NCBI GenBank assembly: GCA_934169415.1
Contig: CAKPNP010000006.1
Location: 1 to 38,545 of the forward strand
DNA length: 38,545 nucleotides
Direction: 5' to 3'
Origin: an uncultured Bacilli bacterium
GTDB taxonomy: Bacteria > Bacillota_I > Bacilli_A > RF39 > UBA660
Made by a program: the position numbers and the translations under genes. Shown one piece after another: positions 1 to 8,204 of this stretch. The notes under the pieces are model-generated. The model had not been told where the DNA came from and did no database searches. It saw only the letters and a program-made list of their open reading frames with translations. Within the stretch, counting starts at the first letter, position 1, and the number at the start of each line of letters is the position of its first letter.

Positions 1-204
1 TTTACAAAAGAAGAAGATGAATTAAGGCTAAGAAACTCATATAAAATTCATTATAAAGAATTGGGATTAAAAGAAGGTGAGAAAAAAGGAGAGGAAAAAA
101 ATAAAATTAAAACAGCTAAAGAGATGTTAAAACTTAATCTATCTAAAGAAATAATATCTAGGGTAACTGGTTTATCTGATAGGCAAATAAAAGAGTTGAT
201 ATGA
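1..204 (+). CDS. Rpn family / PD-(D/E)XK nuclease-like protein, C-terminal part only
   Basis: The window opens inside this reading frame; 67 codons remain before the TGA stop. The visible part is a lysine/glutamate-rich linker followed by a small helical tail ending in SKEIISRVTGLSDRQIKELI. That tail, with the preceding AKEMLKLN, is typical of the C-terminus of Rpn-type recombination-promoting nucleases, often annotated as PD-(D/E)XK transposases. These are common in gut Bacillota, are often multicopy, and frequently mark accessory DNA. The nuclease core lies outside the window, so activity cannot be judged. The family call is inferred from the tail alone. Confidence 0.6.
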   Translation, partial: FTKEEDELRLRNSYKIHYKELGLKEGEKKGEEKNKIKTAKEMLKLNLSKEIISRVTGLSDRQIKELI

Positions 205-258
205 TCTTTAAACTTTATAATAATATTTATTTGATACTTTTCTTTTTATTAAAAAATA

Positions 259-287
259 TTGAAAAAAAGTATTAATTATGGTATTAT
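259..287 (+). promoter_or_regulatory. Promoter for miaB
   Basis: TTGAAA (259-264) and TATTAT (282-287) are separated by 17 bases, with an extended TGg just before the -10. The transcript would begin about 20 bases before the miaB start, which has GTGAGG as SD. Confidence 0.6.
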
Positions 288-311
288 TTACGAAGTGAGG
301 AAAGTGATAGT

Positions 312-1745
312 ATGAATTATCCAAATTTAAAAGAAGCAAGAAAAAGAACAAATAGTGAAATAGATTTTATAAAATTAAATTTTAATTTAAATGAATTTCA
401 AGAAAATATTGGTATTGGTAAAAAATGTTATGTTAAAACATACGGTTGTCAAATGAATGAACATGACTCAGAAAATATAAAAGCTATATTAGAACTTATG
501 GGGTATACTAATATAGATAACTATGAAGAAGCTGATTTAATTATATTAAATACATGTGCAATAAGAGAAAATGCTCATAATAAGGTATTTGGTTTACTTG
601 GAAGAATAAAACATTTAAGACAAACTAGGGAAGTAGTAGTTGGTTTTTGTGGCTGTATGGCTCAAGAAGAAGAGATAGTAAATGAACTTACAAAAGATTA
701 TAAATGGGTAGATTTTATATTTGGAACACATAATATTCATGAGTTACCTTCTATTTTAGAAAAAGCATTGAAAGAACATAAACAACAAGTTATGGTTTAC
801 TCGTGTGAGGGTAGTGTAGTAGAAGATATTCCAGTAAAAAGAGATAGCAAGTATAAAGCTTGGGTAAATATCATGTATGGATGTGATAAATTTTGTACAT
901 ATTGTATAGTTCCATATACTAGAGGTCGTCAAAGAAGTAGACATCATGAAGATATATTAAAAGAAGTAGAAACATTAAAAGAAAACGGTTATAAAGAAAT
1001 TACCTTACTAGGACAAAATGTTAATGCATATGGTAAAGATTTAAATGATAATTATGGTATGAGTGATTTACTTAAAGATGCAGCACTTACAGGTATACCT
1101 AGAATAAGATTTGTAACAAGTCATCCATGGGATTTTAATGATGATATGATTAAAGTTATTAGTACTTATGAAAACATAATGCCATATATACACTTACCTT
1201 TACAATCAGGAAGTGATAAGATATTAAAATTAATGGGTAGACGTTATACTAAAGAAGAATATTTAAGATTATATGATAAATTAAAGAGTGCTATGCCAAA
1301 TTGTAGTATTACAACTGATATAATAGTAGGTTTTCCAGGTGAGGATGAAAATGATTTTAATGATACATTAGATGTTGTTAACTATTGTAAATATGATTCT
1401 GCATTTACATTCATTTTCTCACCACGTATAGGAACACCAGCAGCTAAAATGACTGATAATGTATCACTAGAAGAAAAAGAGAATAGATTATATAGATTAA
1501 ATGACTTAGTAAACAAGTATTCACGTGAAAATAATATGAAATATCAAGATAAAATAGTTGATGTATTACTTGAAGAAAAATCAAATAAAGAAGGTTATTT
1601 AAAAGGATATACTGATACTATGAAATTAGTTAATGTAAAATGTGATGAATCATTTTTAGGTAGTATTGTTCCAGTTAAAATTAACGATATTAAAACATGG
1701 AGCATGGACGGAGTTATGGTAGATATTAAAGAGACTATTAAATAA
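312..1745 (+). CDS. miaB: tRNA-2-methylthio-N6-dimethylallyladenosine synthase MiaB
   Basis: Radical-SAM methylthiotransferase that converts i6A37 to ms2i6A37 in tRNAs reading U-starting codons. The 477 residues show the full architecture. The N-terminal UPF0004 domain carries the auxiliary-cluster cysteines C46 (YGCQMNEHDSE), C82 (NTCAIREN) and C115 (FCGCMAQ). The radical-SAM CxxxCxxC motif is at residues 191-198 (YGCDKFCTYCIVPYTRGR). A C-terminal TRAM-like RNA-binding region covers about 415-477. The HDSE motif and the long N-terminal extension before the first cysteine favour MiaB over RimO or MtaB. The start is the ATG after GTGAGG. It is a single-gene unit: its own promoter lies upstream, and a terminator overlaps its last codons. 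Confidence 0.96.
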   Translation: MNYPNLKEARKRTNSEIDFIKLNFNLNEFQENIGIGKKCYVKTYGCQMNEHDSENIKAILELMGYTNIDNYEEADLIILNTCAIRENAHNKVFGLLGRIKHLRQTREVVVGFCGCMAQEEEIVNELTKDYKWVDFIFGTHNIHELPSILEKALKEHKQQVMVYSCEGSVVEDIPVKRDSKYKAWVNIMYGCDKFCTYCIVPYTRGRQRSRHHEDILKEVETLKENGYKEITLLGQNVNAYGKDLNDNYGMSDLLKDAALTGIPRIRFVTSHPWDFNDDMIKVISTYENIMPYIHLPLQSGSDKILKLMGRRYTKEEYLRLYDKLKSAMPNCSITTDIIVGFPGEDENDFNDTLDVVNYCKYDSAFTFIFSPRIGTPAAKMTDNVSLEEKENRLYRLNDLVNKYSRENNMKYQDKIVDVLLEEKSNKEGYLKGYTDTMKLVNVKCDESFLGSIVPVKINDIKTWSMDGVMVDIKETIK

Positions 1746-1755
1746 TCTCTTTTTT
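1728..1755 (+). terminator. Rho-independent terminator of miaB
   Basis: AAAGAGACTATT (1728-1739) pairs with AATAATCTCTTT (1741-1752) with one C-A mismatch, followed by a T run. The stem begins inside the last miaB codons. Confidence 0.6.
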
Positions 1756-1766
1756 AATAAAGGTTA

Positions 1767-1796
1767 TTTACAAAATTATATCTTTTGTGATATAAT
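1767..1796 (+). promoter_or_regulatory. Promoter for typA
   Basis: TTTACA (1767-1772), 18-base spacer, TATAAT (1791-1796) with an extended TGa at 1788-1790. The start codon is 24 bases downstream of the -10. Confidence 0.65.
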
Positions 1797-1819
1797 TTCA
1801 AAGTTGAAGGGAGTACTTT

Positions 1820-3631
1820 ATGGAAAAAATAAGAAATATAGCAATAATAGCGCATGTTGACCATGGTAAAACAACACTTGTAGATAAATTATTACAAATG
1901 TCAGGCACATTTAGAGAAAATGAAAATATAGACGATTTATCAATGGATTCAAATGCAATAGAAAAAGAAAGAGGAATAACAATATTAGCTAAAACTACAG
2001 CTATCAATTATAATGGTTATAGAATAAACATACTAGATACACCAGGACATGCTGATTTTGGTGGAGAAGTTGAAAGAATAATGAATATGGTTGATGGTGT
2101 CTTACTTGTAGTAGATGCTTATGAGGGTACTATGCCTCAAACAAGATTTGTATTAAAGAAAGCTTTAGAAGCAGGTGTAACACCTATATTAGTAGTTAAT
2201 AAAATTGATAAACCAACAGCACGTCCAACTGAGGTTGTTGATGAAGTATTAGATTTATTTATAGAATTAGGCGCTGATGTAGATCAATTAGATTTTCCAG
2301 TTATTTATGCATCAGGCTTAACTGGTACTTCTAGTTTCTCACCAGATCCAAAAGATCAAGAACCAACTATGAGTCCAATTTTAGATACTATTATAAAATA
2401 TATACCAGGACCAAATGCTACATTAGATGGTGGCTTTCAATTCCAACCAGCACTACTTGACTATAATGACTTTGTAGGTCGTATTGGAATAGGTAGAGTT
2501 AAAAGAGGTAGTGTTAAAGTTAATGAAATGGTAACTTGCGTAAGAAGAGATGGAAGTACAAAACAATTTAGAATTCAAAAGATGTATGGATATTTAGGTC
2601 TTAAAAGAATAGAAGTAACTGAAGCTAAAGCTGGAGAAATCGTTGCAATAGCAGGCCTTCCAGATATAGAAGTAGGTGAAACTGTTTGCTCTAATGATTG
2701 CATTGAAGCATTACCACTTTTAAGAATAGATGAACCTACTTTACAAATGACTTTTGGTGTTAACACATCTCCATTTGTAGGTCGTGAAGGTAAGATATTA
2801 ACAGCAAGAAAAATAGAAGAAAGATTATATAAAGAAACAGAAAAAGATGTATCTTTAAAAGTAGAACCAAACGATTCTGAATCATTTATAGTATCAGGAC
2901 GTGGTGAATTACATTTATCTATTTTAATTGAAAACATGAGAAGAGAAGGATTTGAACTTCAAGTATCAAAACCACAAGTAATTGTTAAAGAAATAGATGG
3001 TGTAAAATGTGAACCATTTGAGGATGTTATGGTAGATGTACCAGAAGAATATGTTGGACCTGTAATAGAAGCTTTAGGTAATCGTGAAGGTGTTATGGAA
3101 AATATGGTTAGTCAAGACAATCAAACAAGACTATCTTATACAGTTCCATCACGTGGATTAATTGGTTTTATGACAGAATTTATGACTATGACTAAAGGTT
3201 ATGGTATTATAAATCATACATTTAAAGAATATAGAAAAATGGCAGGTGCTACTGTTGGACAAAGAAAATTAGGTGTACTTGTTTCTATGGAAAATGGTAA
3301 AGCAACAGCTTATGCTTTAGGACAATTAGAAGATCGTGGTGTAATGTTTATTGAACCAGGTGCTGAAGTATATGAAGGCATGATAGTTGGTGAAAATAAC
3401 CATGATAATGATTTAGCAGTTAATGTAGTTAAAGGTAAAAAATTAACAAACACTCGTGCAAGTGGCTCAGACCATACTGTAGTTTTAAATAGACCAAGAA
3501 AATTAAGTCTAGAAGCATGCTTAGATTACATCAATAATGACGAATTAGTTGAAGTAACTCCTGTTAGCTATAGATTAAGAAAAAAAATATTAAATACAGA
3601 ACTTCGTAAAAAAAGTGATAGTAAAAAATAA
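1820..3631 (+). CDS. typA: Ribosome-associated translational GTPase TypA/BipA
   Basis: EF-G-like GTPase that binds the 70S ribosome and helps 50S assembly and stress or cold adaptation. All G motifs are visible: AHVDHGKTT at residues 11-19, RGITI at 51-55, DTPGH at 73-77 and NKID at 127-130. After the G domain come the beta-barrel domain II, EF-G III/V-like domains, and the family-specific C-terminal domain (MTKGYGIINHTFKEY, GVMFIEPGAEVYEGMIVGE). The 603-residue length is normal. The ATG follows GAAGGGAG. It has its own promoter and terminator, so it is probably monocistronic. Confidence 0.96.
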   Translation: MEKIRNIAIIAHVDHGKTTLVDKLLQMSGTFRENENIDDLSMDSNAIEKERGITILAKTTAINYNGYRINILDTPGHADFGGEVERIMNMVDGVLLVVDAYEGTMPQTRFVLKKALEAGVTPILVVNKIDKPTARPTEVVDEVLDLFIELGADVDQLDFPVIYASGLTGTSSFSPDPKDQEPTMSPILDTIIKYIPGPNATLDGGFQFQPALLDYNDFVGRIGIGRVKRGSVKVNEMVTCVRRDGSTKQFRIQKMYGYLGLKRIEVTEAKAGEIVAIAGLPDIEVGETVCSNDCIEALPLLRIDEPTLQMTFGVNTSPFVGREGKILTARKIEERLYKETEKDVSLKVEPNDSESFIVSGRGELHLSILIENMRREGFELQVSKPQVIVKEIDGVKCEPFEDVMVDVPEEYVGPVIEALGNREGVMENMVSQDNQTRLSYTVPSRGLIGFMTEFMTMTKGYGIINHTFKEYRKMAGATVGQRKLGVLVSMENGKATAYALGQLEDRGVMFIEPGAEVYEGMIVGENNHDNDLAVNVVKGKKLTNTRASGSDHTVVLNRPRKLSLEACLDYINNDELVEVTPVSYRLRKKILNTELRKKSDSKK

Positions 3632-3637
3632 TATCCG

Positions 3638-3668
3638 AGAAAGTGTTTTAATGCTTTCTTTTATTTTT
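3638..3668 (+). terminator. Terminator of typA
   Basis: AGAAAGT (3638-3644) pairs with GCTTTCT (3653-3659; one G-T pair) across an 8-base loop, followed by a T-rich tail. Confidence 0.55.
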
Positions 3669-3677
3669 ATGAGTCTA

Positions 3678-3706
3678 TTGATTTATTATTTTGATAGATG
3701 TATAAT
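3678..3706 (+). promoter_or_regulatory. Promoter for the 34-residue-repeat protein
   Basis: TTGATT (3678-3683), 17-base spacer, TATAAT (3701-3706). The SD GAGGAGG lies just upstream of the ATG at 3730. Confidence 0.65.
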
Positions 3707-3729
3707 ACTAGGAAATCGAGGAGGTTATT

Positions 3730-4593
3730 ATGAAAATAGAATTAATGGAATTAATAGCAAGTAAAATAAATGATGTTAATTTAGTAAAAGAACTGATGTT
3801 AAAATATGATAAATTGCCAGAAGAAACTGTTAAGAAATTATTATGTATATTAAAAAAATATAATTATAATCACTACATATTTGACTTAGTGTTAGATTCA
3901 AATGTACTAGAATATAGAACGATAGAAGACCAAATTAAACTTATAAATATATTAAATAAAAATAATTATAATGATATTATTTTTGAAATGATATTAGATC
4001 CAGATTTGTTGAAAAATACAACAGTAGAAGACCAAATTAGTTTGATTAATGAAACAAAAAAACACGGATACAATATTAAAATTATAGAAGTTGCTTTAAA
4101 TCCTATTTTATTAGCAAATAGAATAACAAAAGATCAAATAAAATTAATGGATGCATTAAAAGATTGTAATTATAATGATAAAGTCTTTGAAATAATACTA
4201 GATCCGGATGTATTAGAATATAGAACAACAGAAGAACAACTTTTTTTAATAAAAGAATTAATTATAAATAATTATAATAGTAATGTTTATAAAATGATTT
4301 TAAACTATGATATATTAGAATTTCTATCTATGGAAGAACAAATGATATTAATAAAAAAATATAAAGATATTAAAAATATTAACAAAATTTTAAAATTTTT
4401 AAACATTATGATAATAAAAATTCAATCAACATCAAATAATGATACTTGTAAAACACATAAAGAATGTTTAGATAAAATTAATAGTATGGAAGAAATGGTT
4501 AAATATATTGACACTTTAAAGAGTGAAAATGGAATAAATACTGATATAACTTCTGATAGTAAGGTTAAAGTATTTAATTCTACTAAGAATTAG
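3730..4593 (+). CDS. Protein built of 34-residue helical tandem repeats, function unknown
   Basis: I do not recognise a named family. Of 287 residues, positions 32-201 are five back-to-back units of exactly 34 residues with no gaps, and a sixth, degraded unit starts at 202. A unit reads roughly EDQIxLIxxLxxxNYNxxxFExxLDPxxLExRTx. The regular leucine/isoleucine spacing, with a conserved NYN turn and a DPD/NP turn, suggests two short helices per unit, so an alpha-solenoid that binds a protein or nucleic acid. There is no signal peptide or membrane segment, so it is probably cytosolic. The last 60 residues are less regular and contain the only cysteines after the repeats (DTCKTHKECLD). The gene is monocistronic, with a good promoter, SD and terminator. 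It resembles PPR and SEL1 repeats only in unit length, not in consensus. Confidence 0.8.
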   Translation: MKIELMELIASKINDVNLVKELMLKYDKLPEETVKKLLCILKKYNYNHYIFDLVLDSNVLEYRTIEDQIKLINILNKNNYNDIIFEMILDPDLLKNTTVEDQISLINETKKHGYNIKIIEVALNPILLANRITKDQIKLMDALKDCNYNDKVFEIILDPDVLEYRTTEEQLFLIKELIINNYNSNVYKMILNYDILEFLSMEEQMILIKKYKDIKNINKILKFLNIMIIKIQSTSNNDTCKTHKECLDKINSMEEMVKYIDTLKSENGINTDITSDSKVKVFNSTKN

Positions 4594-4616
4594 AATGATA
4601 AAATTCATTCTTTTTT
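4592..4616 (+). terminator. Terminator after the repeat protein
   Basis: Perfect 7-bp stem AGAATGA / TCATTCT (4592-4598, 4605-4611) followed by T6. It starts within the stop codon. Confidence 0.65.
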
Positions 4617-4661
4617 CTTTACTTTAAAATAAATTTATGTATAATATTTACTGTGATGTTT

Positions 4662-5462
4662 ATGAAGTTAATGGTTAATGATAATTTAGTTGATGAAAGT
4701 CAAATTTCATATGTGAGTTCATCTGGTGGAGAAGTTGAAGTATTTAGATATAATGATTTAGCTATTAAACTTTTTAAAGATGTAGCTTTTAAAAAAAGAA
4801 AACATTTAAAAGAGGATGAGATAGATTTTCTTTCTAATATTAAAACAAAAAGAATATTATTACCTACTGGAAAGATAAAGAAAATAGAATCCACTATAGA
4901 AGATTTTTCTTATGAAGATTTTTTGAACTTAAACCAAAATGATATATTTAAGTATTTAGCTTTAATTAGAACTCTTTTAGCTTCTGATTCCGAATTAGTT
5001 GGATATACAGAAAAATTCATAGATGGAAATAAAAATATTTTTGATATTAAAGTAGATACTTTATTGAATGAACTTGAAATTATTTTTGATGATGTAAAGA
5101 CTTTAAGTGATAATTTAGTTATTTTAAGTGATCTACATAAAGGTAATGCAATTTATAATGGTTCTTTATACTTAATTGATCCTGGAAATTATATGATATC
5201 GGATGTAAGTAAAATCATACCATTTGTAGTAAATGAACTATCAAGCTTACAAAAACAAATTTTAATTGAAAGTTGGAATACTGATGCTATAAACTTTTTT
5301 ATTGAAGAATATTTATTTAAAAATTATTTTGATTTATTAAGATTTTTAAGAAAAATAAAAGTTGAAAGAAAAATAGAATATTATCAAGATGTTTTATCTA
5401 CTGTATTTGATAGAGAAGAAACTTTATCTGATAATATAAAAACCTTATCTAAAAAAATATAA
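4662..5462 (+). CDS. Protein-kinase-fold protein, small, substrate unknown
   Basis: The 266 residues look like a reduced kinase/aminoglycoside-phosphotransferase fold. A glycine-containing strand-turn (SSSGGEVEVFRY, residues 19-30) is followed by a lysine strand, LAIKLFK, with K36 as the candidate ATP-binding lysine. Later comes LSDLHKGNAIY, where D157 and N162 match the catalytic-loop pattern (HGDLHxxN in APH enzymes), then IDPGNY with D173 in the DFG position. The start is uncertain. An in-frame GTG at 4653 is possible, but GTGAT just upstream of ATG 4662 matches the SD used elsewhere in this window (GGTGAT), so I chose 4662. A TATAAT at 4640-4645 gives a promoter very close to the start. 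It could be a pseudokinase; target unknown. Confidence 0.6.
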   Translation: MKLMVNDNLVDESQISYVSSSGGEVEVFRYNDLAIKLFKDVAFKKRKHLKEDEIDFLSNIKTKRILLPTGKIKKIESTIEDFSYEDFLNLNQNDIFKYLALIRTLLASDSELVGYTEKFIDGNKNIFDIKVDTLLNELEIIFDDVKTLSDNLVILSDLHKGNAIYNGSLYLIDPGNYMISDVSKIIPFVVNELSSLQKQILIESWNTDAINFFIEEYLFKNYFDLLRFLRKIKVERKIEYYQDVLSTVFDREETLSDNIKTLSKKI

Positions 5463-5468
5463 ATTATA

Positions 5469-5497
5469 TTGGTTTTTTAAAATATTTAAGGTATAAT
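5469..5497 (+). promoter_or_regulatory. Promoter of the nusB-xseA-xseB cluster
   Basis: TTGGTT (5469-5474), 17-base spacer, TATAAT (5492-5497), 19 bases before the nusB ATG. Confidence 0.6.
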
Positions 5498-5516
5498 ATT
5501 TAAGAGGAGAGTAGTT

Positions 5517-5927
5517 ATGGAACATTTAAATAGAAGTGAATTAAGAAAAATAATAATGACTATTTTATATCAGATAAATGTGTATGATAAAAATAAAATA
5601 GATTATAATATAGATGAAGTTATAAAGGAAAATTTAGAAATAGATAATGAATTTGTTAAAGATACTGTATATGGTGTTATAACATATAAAGATTCTATAG
5701 ATTCTATTGCAAATAAATATTTATCTAATTGGACTATAGATAGATTAGGAAATACAGATATAGCAATTCTTAGAATGGGTATATATGAACTTATGTATAC
5801 AGAAACACCTAGTGTTGTATGTATAAATGAATCGATTGAACTGGCTAAGCTTTATAGTGATGATAGTGTTGTTAAGATGATAAATGCAGTTTTAGATAAA
5901 GTTTATCACGAGGTAGAAAATGAATGA
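5517..5927 (+). CDS. nusB: Transcription antitermination factor NusB
   Basis: All-helical RNA-binding protein that, with NusE (S10), binds boxA in rRNA leaders during antitermination. The 136-residue length is typical. Family signatures are visible: the N-terminal RSELRKIIMTILYQINVY helix, and the C-terminal DRLGNTDIAILRMGIYELMY followed by TPSVVCINESIELAKLYSDD, which is the most conserved NusB region. The ATG follows AGAGGAGAG. Its end overlaps xseA by 8 bases, a common arrangement in Bacillota. Confidence 0.95.
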   Translation: MEHLNRSELRKIIMTILYQINVYDKNKIDYNIDEVIKENLEIDNEFVKDTVYGVITYKDSIDSIANKYLSNWTIDRLGNTDIAILRMGIYELMYTETPSVVCINESIELAKLYSDDSVVKMINAVLDKVYHEVENE

Positions 5928-7122
5928 AAAATATTTAACTGTAGGGGCAATTAATAGATATATTAAATATAAACTAGATAACGATGAAGCTTTACAAACT
6001 GTATTTGTTAAAGGTGAAATATCTAATTTTAAAGCTCATTCAAGTGGACACTTGTATTTTTCAATTAAGGATGAGAGTGGAAAAATCAATGCGATAATGT
6101 TTTCTAGTAGTGCTAAAAAATTAAATTTTATACCTGCTGATGGTGTAAAGGTGTTGATTATTGGTAGAATAAGTGTATATGAAGCAACTGGCGGATATCA
6201 AATATATGTATCTGATATGCAAGAAGATGGAATGGGCAATTTATATATTGCTTTTGAAAAGTTAAAAAAACAATTACAATCTGAAGGTTTATTTGACGAA
6301 ACTCATAAGAAAAAAATACCTAAATATCCATCTAAAATAGGTGTAATTACCGCAAATACTGGAGCTGCTATTAAAGATATATTATCTACTATTAAAAGGA
6401 GATATAAAATAGCTGAGGTAATTTTATTTCCATCGCTTGTACAAGGAGAAAACGCAGCAAGTGATATAGTAAGAAACATTAAATTAGCATCTAACTATGA
6501 TTTGGATGTTTTAATAGTTGGACGTGGTGGTGGATCTATAGAAGATTTATGGCCTTTTAATGAAGAGATAGTTGCTCGCGCTATATATGAATGCCCAATT
6601 CCTATAATAAGTGCTGTTGGACATGAGGTTGATTATACTATAGCTGATTTTGTTGCAGATCTAAGAGCGCCAACGCCAACAGGAGCAGCTGAGATGGCTG
6701 TACCTAATATGTCAGATTTAGTTAGTCATATAACTCAAATGAAGATAAGATTAAATGAAAATATAATAAAAAAAATTAATATTGAAAAATTAAGACTTGA
6801 TAGTTTTAAAAATTCATATATATTAAAAAATCCATTAATTATATATGAAAATAAAAAACAAAAATTAGATATGATAAATGAAAAAATCAATAATATTATT
6901 AATTTAAAAATTGAAAATAATAAAAATTCTTTGATTAATTTAATAGATAAATTGGAACTTGTTAATCCATTAAATATTTTAAAACGAGGTTTTTCACTTA
7001 CAACAAAGGATGATAAAATAATAAAAAGTGTAAAGAACGTTAATAAAAGTGATATATTAGATATTAGATTAAATGATGGTGTTATAAAGGCTAAAGTGGA
7101 GGAAGTTAATTATGAAATTTGA
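5920..7122 (+). CDS. xseA: Exodeoxyribonuclease VII large subunit
   Basis: Catalytic subunit of the ssDNA-specific ExoVII. The N-terminal OB-fold (about 1-100) contains FVKGEISNFKAHSSGHLYFS. The nuclease domain carries PSKIGVITANTGAAIKDIL, the glycine-rich VGRGGGSIEDLWPFNEE, and GHEVDYTIADFVADLRAPTP. A coiled-coil region follows that binds the small subunits, then the short beta C-terminus (NPLNILKRGFSL). At 400 residues it is somewhat shorter than the 440-450 usual in Bacillus, mostly in the coiled coil. Its start overlaps nusB and its end overlaps xseB by 11 bases, so translation is coupled. Confidence 0.96.
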   Translation: MNEKYLTVGAINRYIKYKLDNDEALQTVFVKGEISNFKAHSSGHLYFSIKDESGKINAIMFSSSAKKLNFIPADGVKVLIIGRISVYEATGGYQIYVSDMQEDGMGNLYIAFEKLKKQLQSEGLFDETHKKKIPKYPSKIGVITANTGAAIKDILSTIKRRYKIAEVILFPSLVQGENAASDIVRNIKLASNYDLDVLIVGRGGGSIEDLWPFNEEIVARAIYECPIPIISAVGHEVDYTIADFVADLRAPTPTGAAEMAVPNMSDLVSHITQMKIRLNENIIKKINIEKLRLDSFKNSYILKNPLIIYENKKQKLDMINEKINNIINLKIENNKNSLINLIDKLELVNPLNILKRGFSLTTKDDKIIKSVKNVNKSDILDIRLNDGVIKAKVEEVNYEI

Positions 7123-7321
7123 TCAAAAATTAGAAAAATTAGAAAATTTAGTTGTGGCATTAGAGAATAATGATACAGATTTAGAAGATTCTATAGATAA
7201 ATATAATGAAGCAATGAATTTAATTAAAGAAATGGAAATACAATTAAATAGTATAGAAGAAAAAGTAAATAAAATTTTAACTGAAAATGGTACATTAGAA
7301 GAATTAAAGGAAGTTGAATAA
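7112..7321 (+). CDS. xseB: Exodeoxyribonuclease VII small subunit
   Basis: A 69-residue two-helix protein, several copies of which decorate the XseA coiled coil. The sequence has the family pattern FDQKLEKLENLVVALENNDTD, then LEDSIDKYNEAMNLIKEMEIQL. An SD (GGAGG) sits inside the end of xseA, and the ATG overlaps xseA by 11 bases. Confidence 0.93.
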   Translation: MKFDQKLEKLENLVVALENNDTDLEDSIDKYNEAMNLIKEMEIQLNSIEEKVNKILTENGTLEELKEVE

Positions 7322-7322
7322 T

Positions 7323-8144
7323 ATGGAAATAATAGATTATTTAAAAAGTAAAAGTTATATTTTTAGTGATGCTGTAGTTATTAATTTTGGTTTAGAAAAG
7401 TATTCCATTAGAAATGTAATTGAGTTGTCAAGATTATATGAAAAAATACTAGATAATTATGATATAAAAAATCAAAAAGCAGCTTTTATTGTTTCTAGTG
7501 AAATGAATATATTTGAACTAACATTCTTTTTAGCTCTTATACAAAAAAATGTTGTTCCATATGTTATGGATGAAAATTGTGAAGTTAGTGAATTAAAAAA
7601 AATAATTGATAATGAAAAATTAGCTAATGTATTTTCTTCTAGCAATAAAAAATTTCCATTTGATACAATAAATATCAAAAGAATGAATAAATCTAAAGAT
7701 AAGATTAAAAATATAGATGAAGATATTAATTCGGATAAACTTGCTTTCTTTTGTAAGGATAATATATTAACTATAGATGATGTTATATATAGTGATGAAG
7801 TAATAGACTCTTTAGAAAATAATGGATTTTATTCATCTATTGTAACAGACATGCCACTAACATATACGAATATTAAATATATAATTAATGCTATTAAAAA
7901 AGCAATACATATATATAGCTTAAAGGATTATGAAACTTTAAAAAACATAAAAATTTTAAAAAAAATACAACCAGAAATAGTTTGCATGTCAAATAGTATG
8001 GTATTGGAATTAATGCTTGATTCTAAGTATTTAGAAGATTATTTAAATAATACTAGATATATTTCATTTTCTTCTGATGTAGATGATGCATATAAAGAGA
8101 AATTATTAAATGAAATAAAAACTAAACAAAAAAAGTTAGGTTAG
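7323..8144 (+). CDS. Reduced adenylate-forming-enzyme-like (ANL-like) protein, probably not a functional ligase
   Basis: Not a clear member of any family I can name. Its order of motifs follows the N-terminal half of acyl/aryl-CoA synthetases: AAFIVSSEMNIFELTFFLAL then KNVVPYVMDENCEVSELKKI (as in the usual 'ailLpNspEfi...ilkaGavvvpl'), later a TNIKYIINAI stretch, and ILKKIQPEIVCMSNSMVLEL then NNTRYISFSSDVD (as in 'kvTvl.gvPtml...lr.i.sGga'). The Gly/Ser/Thr-rich nucleotide loop (TSGTTGxPK) is absent; its place holds LAFFCKDNILTID. The protein ends at 273 residues, without the C-terminal catalytic lysine domain. I infer a catalytically dead or repurposed relative. ATG 7323 was chosen over TTG 7314 because AAGGA lies at a proper distance from it. 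It follows xseB by one base and is probably in the same operon. Confidence 0.5.
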   Translation: MEIIDYLKSKSYIFSDAVVINFGLEKYSIRNVIELSRLYEKILDNYDIKNQKAAFIVSSEMNIFELTFFLALIQKNVVPYVMDENCEVSELKKIIDNEKLANVFSSSNKKFPFDTINIKRMNKSKDKIKNIDEDINSDKLAFFCKDNILTIDDVIYSDEVIDSLENNGFYSSIVTDMPLTYTNIKYIINAIKKAIHIYSLKDYETLKNIKILKKIQPEIVCMSNSMVLELMLDSKYLEDYLNNTRYISFSSDVDDAYKEKLLNEIKTKQKKLG

Positions 8145-8204
8145 TATATATTTACATTATTAAAGCATACTAATAAAGTAGTCTGTGTTTTAAGGAGTGT
8201 TTGT

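Noticed and set aside
4700..4894. Minus-strand 64-codon frame opposite the kinase-like gene
   Set aside because: No SD; composition typical of a shadow frame; fully inside a better supported gene.
7314..7322. TTG start giving an overlap with xseB
   Set aside because: The SD AAGGA is one base away from it but 10 bases from ATG 7323, which is the usual distance.
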